Shown in pieces: positions 6,216 through 10,029 of a DNA stretch of 10,029 nt. The position numbers were made by a program, and so were the translations under genes. Position 1 is the first letter of the stretch, and the number at the start of each line of letters is the position of its first letter. This DNA is from an uncultured Campylobacter sp. (GTDB lineage Bacteria > Campylobacterota > Campylobacteria > Campylobacterales > Campylobacteraceae): contig CALHQN010000206.1 of assembly GCA_938036585.1 (NCBI GenBank), positions 1-10,029 of the forward strand, given 5' to 3'. The notes beneath the pieces were generated by a model. It saw only the letters and a list, made by a program, of their open reading frames with translations, had not been told where the DNA came from and ran no database searches.

Positions 6216-7910
6216 ATGAGAAAAATTCTACTACTGACGGTTTTGTCCGTCGCCGCATTTGCGGTGGATGACGCGACCAGACAGCATAATGCCGAGCTTT
6301 TCGGCATCTGGACGCTAGTGCCACCCGTCGTGGCGATCGCGCTTGCCTTTATCACCAAAGAGGTGATTTTATCGCTTTTCATCGGCGTTTTTAGCGGCAC
6401 CTATATGCTCGCCGTCGTTAACGACAATCCGATCTCCGCGCTTGTGGGCAGCTTTACCGATCTGGTCGCGCGCGTGGTGGGCTCGATGGCTAGCAAAGGC
6501 AACGCGGGCGTGCTTTTGCAGGTACTTTGTATCGGCGGCGTGGTCGCTCTGATTAGCAGGACGGGCGGCACGAAAGCCGTGGCGCTTTGGATTAGCAAGC
6601 GCGCTAAAACCGGTATCTCGGCGCAAATTTCGACGTGGGTTATGGGCCTTTTCGTATTTTTCGACGACTACGCAAACGCCCTGATCGTAGGCCCCGTTAT
6701 GAGGCCGATCACCGATAAATTTAAGGTCAGCCGCGAAAAGCTCGCCTTTATCATCGACGCCACCGCCGCACCGATTGCGGGTATCGCGCTAATTTCTACC
6801 TGGGTAGGTCTTGAGGTCTCTTTGATAAGAGCGGGATATGATCAGATCGGCGTGCAAAACGTAAACGCCTTCTCGATCTTCGTGCAAACCATGCCGTATC
6901 GCTTCTACAATCTTTTCATGCTTGCTTTCGTGGTTTACGTGGCGTTCATGCGCAGGGATTTTGGGCCGATGCTCTCTGCCGAAAGGCGCGCGGCGACCGG
7001 CGAAATCCACTCTAAAAATTCTAACATCGCCGAGCTCGAAGATAAAACGCTAGAGCCCAAAGAGGGGATCAAGCCGCAGGCTTCAAACGCCGTTATCCCG
7101 CTTATAGTGCTAATCTGCGGCGCATTTGCGAGCTTTTATTTTAGCGGGCTAAGCAAGCTTGAAGGCGATGCTCTCGCAGCCGCAAAAGCCGCTCCGCTAA
7201 GCTTTACGACGCTTCAGGCGACGTTCGGCAACGCGAACTCGTCGGTCGCGCTTTTTCAAGCGGCGCTTCTTGCTACGGTCGTGTCTATATTTATGAGCGT
7301 TTACCGCAAAATTTTTGACGTCAGAGAGGCGATCTCTACGTGGATCAAAGGGTGGAAGACGATGATCGTTACGATCGTGATCTTGCTGCTTGCCTGGTCG
7401 CTCAGCTCTGTCATCAAAGAGCTCGGCACGTCGCGCTATCTGGTCGATATGCTAAGCCAAAATACGCCGAAATTCTTGCTGCCGGTAGCGATTTTCGTGC
7501 TGGGCTCGTTCATTAGCTTTTCGACGGGTACGAGCTACGGCACGATGGGAATTTTAATGCCGCTTGCCATACCTTTGGCAAACGCCGTGGGACTTCACTA
7601 CGGGCTTTCGGGCGATGCGCTTCACGCCTATATGATCGTAAATATCTCGGGCGTACTTACGGGCGCGATTTTCGGCGATCATTGCTCGCCGATTTCGGAC
7701 ACCACGATCCTTTCGTCGATGGGCGCGGGCTGCGATCATATCGAGCACGTAAAGACGCAGATGCCTTACGCTCTATCCGTCGGCGCGGTCGCCGTGGTGG
7801 CGGGCTATCTGCCCGTAGCGCTAGGGCTTAGCGTCTGGATTGCGCTACCGATGGGACTTGCCGTTACGTGGGCGCTCGTGCGGTTCGCAGGTAAAAAGAT
7901 AGAGGAGTAG
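6216..7910 (+). CDS. nhaC: Na+/H+ antiporter, NhaC family
   Basis: This 564-aa polytopic inner-membrane protein belongs to the NhaC family of secondary transporters, which exchange cytoplasmic Na+ for protons; some relatives swap organic acids (malate/lactate). The family's signatures are visible: FFDDYANALIVGPVMRPITDK (148-168), the ATAAPIAGIALISTWVG block (182-198), STGTSYGTMGILMPLAIPLA (436-455), and GDHCSPISDTTILSS (487-501) followed by DHIEHVKTQMPYAL (507-520). The N-terminus looks like a cleavable signal peptide (1-16, MRKILLLTVLSVAAFA) before the first transporter helix, as sometimes seen in this family. A charged cytoplasmic-type loop (249-290) divides the two halves. The start is supported by AAAAGGGGG immediately upstream. 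The Na+/H+ role is the family's general one; the exact substrate cannot be fixed from sequence. It appears to be a single-gene unit. Confidence 0.9.
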   Translation: MRKILLLTVLSVAAFAVDDATRQHNAELFGIWTLVPPVVAIALAFITKEVILSLFIGVFSGTYMLAVVNDNPISALVGSFTDLVARVVGSMASKGNAGVLLQVLCIGGVVALISRTGGTKAVALWISKRAKTGISAQISTWVMGLFVFFDDYANALIVGPVMRPITDKFKVSREKLAFIIDATAAPIAGIALISTWVGLEVSLIRAGYDQIGVQNVNAFSIFVQTMPYRFYNLFMLAFVVYVAFMRRDFGPMLSAERRAATGEIHSKNSNIAELEDKTLEPKEGIKPQASNAVIPLIVLICGAFASFYFSGLSKLEGDALAAAKAAPLSFTTLQATFGNANSSVALFQAALLATVVSIFMSVYRKIFDVREAISTWIKGWKTMIVTIVILLLAWSLSSVIKELGTSRYLVDMLSQNTPKFLLPVAIFVLGSFISFSTGTSYGTMGILMPLAIPLANAVGLHYGLSGDALHAYMIVNISGVLTGAIFGDHCSPISDTTILSSMGAGCDHIEHVKTQMPYALSVGAVAVVAGYLPVALGLSVWIALPMGLAVTWALVRFAGKKIEE

Positions 7911-7951
7911 CTCTCGTAAATTTTTAAATTTCGCTTTTGCCTTCCACTTCC

Positions 7952-8036
7952 GAATTCCGCAGAGATGCGGAATTCTACCGAGCAGAATTCTAATCTGCCT
8001 TGCGGAATTTCACTCTGTAAAATTCCGTCACGCAAG
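7952..8036. repeat. Cluster of hairpins built on GAATTC/GCGGAATT
   Basis: Three inverted repeats follow one another: GAATTCCGCA/TGCGGAATTC with a 4-base loop (7952-7975, perfect 10-bp stem), GCAGA/TCTGC (7982-7998) and CGGAATTT/AAATTCCG (8003-8027). An alternative outer pair, CTTGCG (7999-8004) with CGCAAG (8031-8036), overlaps the last one. There is no T-run after the first stem. It may help end the antiporter transcript, or be a palindromic intergenic repeat. Confidence 0.65.
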
Positions 8037-8154
8037 TAAAATTTTAAAACAAAATTTCAAAAAGCGCGAACAAATTTTAAAAGCTAAATTTAACGAGCCT
8101 CATTAAAAACGGCGCGCCCGCCTGCAATTTAAAATTTTTAAAGTAAACGGGTAG

Positions 8155-8160
8155 TAAAAT
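8155..8160 (+). promoter_or_regulatory. Possible -10 box for the lipoprotein gene
   Basis: TAAAAT after GGGTAG lies 31 bases before the ATG at 8192; a second candidate, GATAAAAT, is a few bases further on. AT-rich tracts upstream fit a Campylobacter promoter. The ribosome site AAGGAG (8180-8185) is well placed for the ATG at 8192 and not for the out-of-frame ATG at 8187. Confidence 0.35.
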
Positions 8161-8191
8161 ATCCGATAAAATTTCAAACAAGGAGAATGAA

Positions 8192-8581
8192 ATGAAAAAT
8201 CCTAAGATGTTCCTCTGGGGGGGGGTGTTAGCTGCTTTATTAGTTGGTTGCGGTGACGATACCGAGGTAAAGACCAAGGAGTATTACGACGCACATCTGG
8301 ACGAAGCCAAAGAGGTTTTAGCGAAGTGCGATTTCAACACTTTAAAAGACGGAAGCAACTCTTATAAGAATTGCTTGAACGCCAAAACGGTCGTGGAGGA
8401 AAAGAGTATGGCGTATACTGTTGATTACTACCTAGAGCATTGGGACGAAGCTAAGGCTATCATAGAAAAATATAAAGACAAAGAACCCGCAGATCCAAAT
8501 AGTGTCGAAGCCGTCAATTTGAGACATGCTTATGACGCTTCTTTTATAAGAAGATCAAATACTCCTTTGAAAATAGAATAA
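8192..8581 (+). CDS. EexN-family (entry-exclusion type) lipoprotein with a G9 tract
   Basis: This 129-aa protein has a lipoprotein signal peptide with lipobox LLVGC (Cys20 would be lipidated). The mature part starts with the pattern typical of EexN-family lipoproteins: K-T-x-E-Y-Y near 27-32, D-E-A-K, a Cys at 46 and NCLNAK (60-65). EexN proteins of IncN-type plasmids sit in the envelope and reduce uptake of further copies of the same conjugative element; chromosomal relatives have unproven roles. A second, degenerate copy of the motif follows (TVDYYLEHWDEAKAIIEKY, 76-94) without the two Cys. Nine consecutive G bases (8217-8225) encode part of the signal peptide; in this sequence the frame is open. 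Base composition is visibly more AT-rich than in the flanking large genes, which hints at transfer. No conjugation genes are in the window. The family call is by motif recall, not by search. Confidence 0.72.
   Translation: MKNPKMFLWGGVLAALLVGCGDDTEVKTKEYYDAHLDEAKEVLAKCDFNTLKDGSNSYKNCLNAKTVVEEKSMAYTVDYYLEHWDEAKAIIEKYKDKEPADPNSVEAVNLRHAYDASFIRRSNTPLKIE
8217..8225 (+). repeat. G9 homopolymer inside the lipoprotein signal peptide
   Basis: Nine G bases in a row cover codons 9-12 (Trp-Gly-Gly-Val). Working it through, one G fewer gives TGT TAG and stops after 12 residues; one G more gives a stop (TGA) about 10 codons beyond the tract. Both remove the lipobox and mature protein. Poly-G tracts of this length are known contingency loci in Campylobacter. 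Confidence 0.85.
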
Positions 8582-8618
8582 ATCAAATTTTAAACTCTTA
8601 ATACATTCTAAATTCACT

Positions 8619-8653
8619 CTGCACCTTCGGTGCAGGGTAAATTTACCCTGCAC
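8619..8653 (+). terminator. Overlapping hairpin and 24-bp perfect palindrome after the lipoprotein gene
   Basis: A hairpin with stem CTGCACC/GGTGCAG and a 3-base TTC loop (8619-8635) overlaps a perfect 24-base palindrome (8630-8653, half-site GTGCAGGGTAAA). The two cannot form together. They begin 38 bases after the lipoprotein stop, so they may end the transcript, though there is no clean T-run. Confidence 0.45.
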
Positions 8654-8984
8654 GCGCCGAATTTTGCGGCATAAATCTCGCCCGCGAAACGACATGGCGC
8701 GAAATCTTGCTTTAAGGATTTTGGAATTTCAAATTTAGCCTGCGGGCTTTGGCTACCGCAAAAAAGACTTGCGGACTGCGCGGCGCCTTGAAATTTAATC
8801 ATTTTAAAATTTACGCCGTGCGCCTAGTCTAAATTTCACTCGGCGGCGGTTTACACGGCGTGCTAAATTTAACCTCGTTCGCACACTTTATCCGCGCCCT
8901 AGTCTAAATTTAAAATTTCAAATCTGCGGCGATAATTCGTGCGGCGAGGTATCTCCTCACATACGGCAATCTCGGTTTACGCTA

Positions 8985-9038
8985 TATAATTTAAAGGAGT
9001 AGCAATGACGGCGTCTTGCCCCGTCAAATTTTAATTTT
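8985..9038 (+). promoter_or_regulatory. Promoter-like site with 9-codon mini-ORF and hairpin
   Basis: A consensus -10 box TATAAT (8985-8990), preceded by GGTTTAC, is followed by AAAGGAG and an ATG at 9005 that reads nine codons (MTASCPVKF) to a stop ending at 9034. A 5-bp stem GACGG/CCGTC (9007-9011, 9021-9025) then runs into AAATTTTAATTTT. The ribosome site would lie at the very start of any transcript from this -10 box. It may be the front end of a lost gene or a very short RNA. Confidence 0.25.
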
Positions 9039-9178
9039 CGCGCGCCGGGTGGTAGCGAGACACCATTGCTCGCACGCCGTTGCGAAGCCGCTTCTAAATC
9101 GCCGAGCCGAGTTAAATTTTCGCACGGCGAAATTTTAGCCTATGCGGTACGATTTACAAAACGGCGCGATTTTGAGTC

Positions 9179-9288
9179 TGCGCTGCGATTTATAGCGCAT
9201 CAAAATTTTAACTTTCACGGCACGATCTGCGATGCGCTAGAATTTTAATTTGCGTGGTGCGATCCGCGATGTGATAAAATTTCAATCC
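9179..9288. repeat. Degenerate tandem repeat, three units of 36-37 bp
   Basis: Units at 9179-9215, 9216-9251 and 9252-9288 share the layout: GC-rich head (GCGNGGNGCGAT-like), a GCGATG-like centre, then an AAAATTTTAATTT-like AT tail. A fourth, poorer head may start at 9289. The units are diverged, so the array is old. Confidence 0.5.
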
Positions 9289-9313
9289 GCGTTGCGGCGT
9301 ACAGGCGCGCTGC

Positions 9314-10029
9314 CTAACTGATCCCTCGCATCGCATCGAGCCGCTTTAAAAATATCTCCACCTTGCGTAACTGCACCGCATCTAGCGCCCTGCCCGAGCA
9401 ACAATACTCCACGCTGTTGCCGTTTGGATAGTAAATTTTACCACCACTCTCGCCGTACCTTTCTGCATTATTTTTGCCGACACAGCTTTCGTTTCCCCCT
9501 TCCGCGCCTTGTTCGCCACTGCCACTTTCATCGCTCCCCTCGCCCCGCTTGCTCTTGCCTTTTACGCTCTGTCTGCCGCCTGCGTCTCGCCCTTCCGCGC
9601 CAAATTTGTGGGCTTGCGCCGATGGATTCGCACCAAATTTTACATCGCTACCCGCGTTAAATTTAGCCGCTTGCGAGGGCAAATCCTCGACTCGTACAAG
9701 CTTTAGCTCTTCGCCAAGCTCGCTTGCTAGACGGTTTAACGTGCCGTCGATACCGTCGATGATGCGCACTTGTGGCGGCAAAATCTCGCGCAAAACGTCC
9801 TTAAAATAGTTAAAATGCGTGCAACCAAGCACGAGCGAACCGAGGCGCTCAAGCTCAAATTTACCGAGCTCCTCCCGCAGATAGGCTCGAACCGCGGGTG
9901 AGTCAAACTCCAAATCCTGCGCAAACTCCACAAGGCAAGGCAGCGGCAGGCTCCACGTCTCGCACTCCAGCCGCCCCACGAGGCGCGCGAGCTTTTCGCC
10001 CGCGATCGTTAGCGGCGTGGCGATGAGCA
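9314..10029 (-). CDS. murI: Glutamate racemase, C-terminal part (5' end outside window)
   Basis: MurI interconverts L- and D-glutamate in the cytoplasm to supply D-Glu for peptidoglycan. The frame runs unbroken from the window edge; the GTG at 9979 is internal, because the upstream codons read LIATPLTIAGEKLARL, a normal MurI stretch. The second catalytic cysteine is in LVLGCTHFNYF (Cys codon 9821-9823), with the His two residues on; the first catalytic Cys lies in the part not shown. The conserved IIDGIDGTLNRLA follows. Between this core and the final strand (KIYYPNGNSVEYCC) lies a low-complexity stretch of about 80 residues, rich in Gly, Ser, Glu and Lys (about 9443-9691), where the family usually has only a short link. 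The reading frame is intact through it. It converges with the lipoprotein gene across the repeat-rich gap. Confidence 0.9.
   Translation of the reverse strand, partial: LIATPLTIAGEKLARLVGRLECETWSLPLPCLVEFAQDLEFDSPAVRAYLREELGKFELERLGSLVLGCTHFNYFKDVLREILPPQVRIIDGIDGTLNRLASELGEELKLVRVEDLPSQAAKFNAGSDVKFGANPSAQAHKFGAEGRDAGGRQSVKGKSKRGEGSDESGSGEQGAEGGNESCVGKNNAERYGESGGKIYYPNGNSVEYCCSGRALDAVQLRKVEIFLKRLDAMRGIS

Larger units (their letters stand above)
7911..8191. other. 281-bp intergenic region between the antiporter and the lipoprotein gene
   Basis: The left part holds the GAATTC-type hairpin cluster; the right part (8037-8191) is AT-rich with several AAATTT words and the promoter and ribosome site of the lipoprotein gene. 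I see no gene here. Confidence 0.6.
8582..9313. other. 732-bp region without a convincing gene
   Basis: The region holds overlapping hairpins at the left (8619-8653), further inverted and direct repeats (8756-8774, 8813-8861, 8823-8911), a promoter-like site with a 9-codon mini-ORF (8985-9038) and degenerate tandem repeats (9179-9288). AAATTT occurs 14 times. Open frames at 8614-8802 (minus) and 9066-9248 (plus) lack ribosome sites and have translations typical of non-coding repeats, so I do not call them genes. The region separates a plus-strand gene from the convergent murI. Confidence 0.6.

Noticed and set aside
7952..8036. CRISPR array
   Set aside because: The repeats are palindromic variants of one word with irregular, very short spacing and no unique spacers.
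8614..8802. Minus-strand 62-aa ORF
   Set aside because: It reads through the hairpin/palindrome DNA, has no ribosome site and no recognisable domain; its composition fits non-coding repeat sequence.
9040..9110. Possible tRNA or structured RNA in the GC-rich stretch
   Set aside because: Short pairings such as GCGAG/CTCGC exist, but no cloverleaf, T-loop consensus or CCA-type acceptor arrangement can be built.
9066..9248. Plus-strand 60-aa ORF
   Set aside because: No ribosome site, and its second half is the degenerate tandem repeat read in one frame.
9424..9809. Plus-strand Pro/Leu/Ser-rich ORFs opposite murI
   Set aside because: They are antisense shadows of the murI insertion; murI has clear catalytic motifs on the other strand.
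9977..9979. GTG at 9979 as the murI start
   Set aside because: The codons upstream to the window edge continue the conserved MurI sequence (LIATPLTIAGEKLARL), so the true start is outside.

Overview
The window looks like chromosome from a Campylobacter-type organism (Campylobacterota), probably one of the higher-GC anaerobic or oral species rather than C. jejuni; this is inference. The reasons are the gene content (anaerobic heme-use genes, NhaC antiporter, EexN-type lipoprotein), TAAAAT-type -10 boxes, strong AAGGAG-type ribosome sites, intergenic DNA full of the palindromic word AAATTT, and a nine-G homopolymer inside a gene. No species can be named from the sequence alone.

Layout. Positions 1-226 hold an unrecognised short ORF. 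Positions 216-4448 are one tight plus-strand operon: a FecCD-type ABC permease, its ATPase, a periplasmic binding protein, a radical SAM enzyme of the HutW/ChuW (anaerobilin synthase) type and a flavodoxin-like protein. Neighbouring genes overlap by 4 bp or abut. The set reads as a heme import and oxygen-independent heme-opening module: heme is bound in the periplasm, pumped in by the ABC transporter and cleaved by HutW with electrons from the flavodoxin, releasing iron. No outer-membrane receptor or TonB is visible.

Positions 4449-5115 are non-coding, with a stem-loop just after the operon and a GC-rich stretch containing an imperfect direct duplication. At 5116-5802 is a 228-aa soluble protein I do not recognise, followed by a probably decayed or spurious ORF (5826-6188). 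At 6216-7910 is an NhaC-family Na+/H+ antiporter. A 281-bp gap rich in GAATTC-based hairpins follows.

At 8192-8581 is a short EexN-family (entry-exclusion) lipoprotein whose signal peptide is encoded across a G9 tract; loss or gain of one G would truncate it, so it is a strong phase-variation candidate. Positions 8582-9313 hold no convincing gene but carry overlapping hairpins, an isolated promoter-like site and degenerate 36-37 bp tandem repeats. The window ends in the C-terminal part of glutamate racemase (murI, minus strand, 5' end outside), which carries an unusual low-complexity insertion of roughly 80 residues.

The most noteworthy items are the poly-G switch in the EexN-like lipoprotein, the murI insertion, and the compact heme import plus HutW plus flavodoxin operon.
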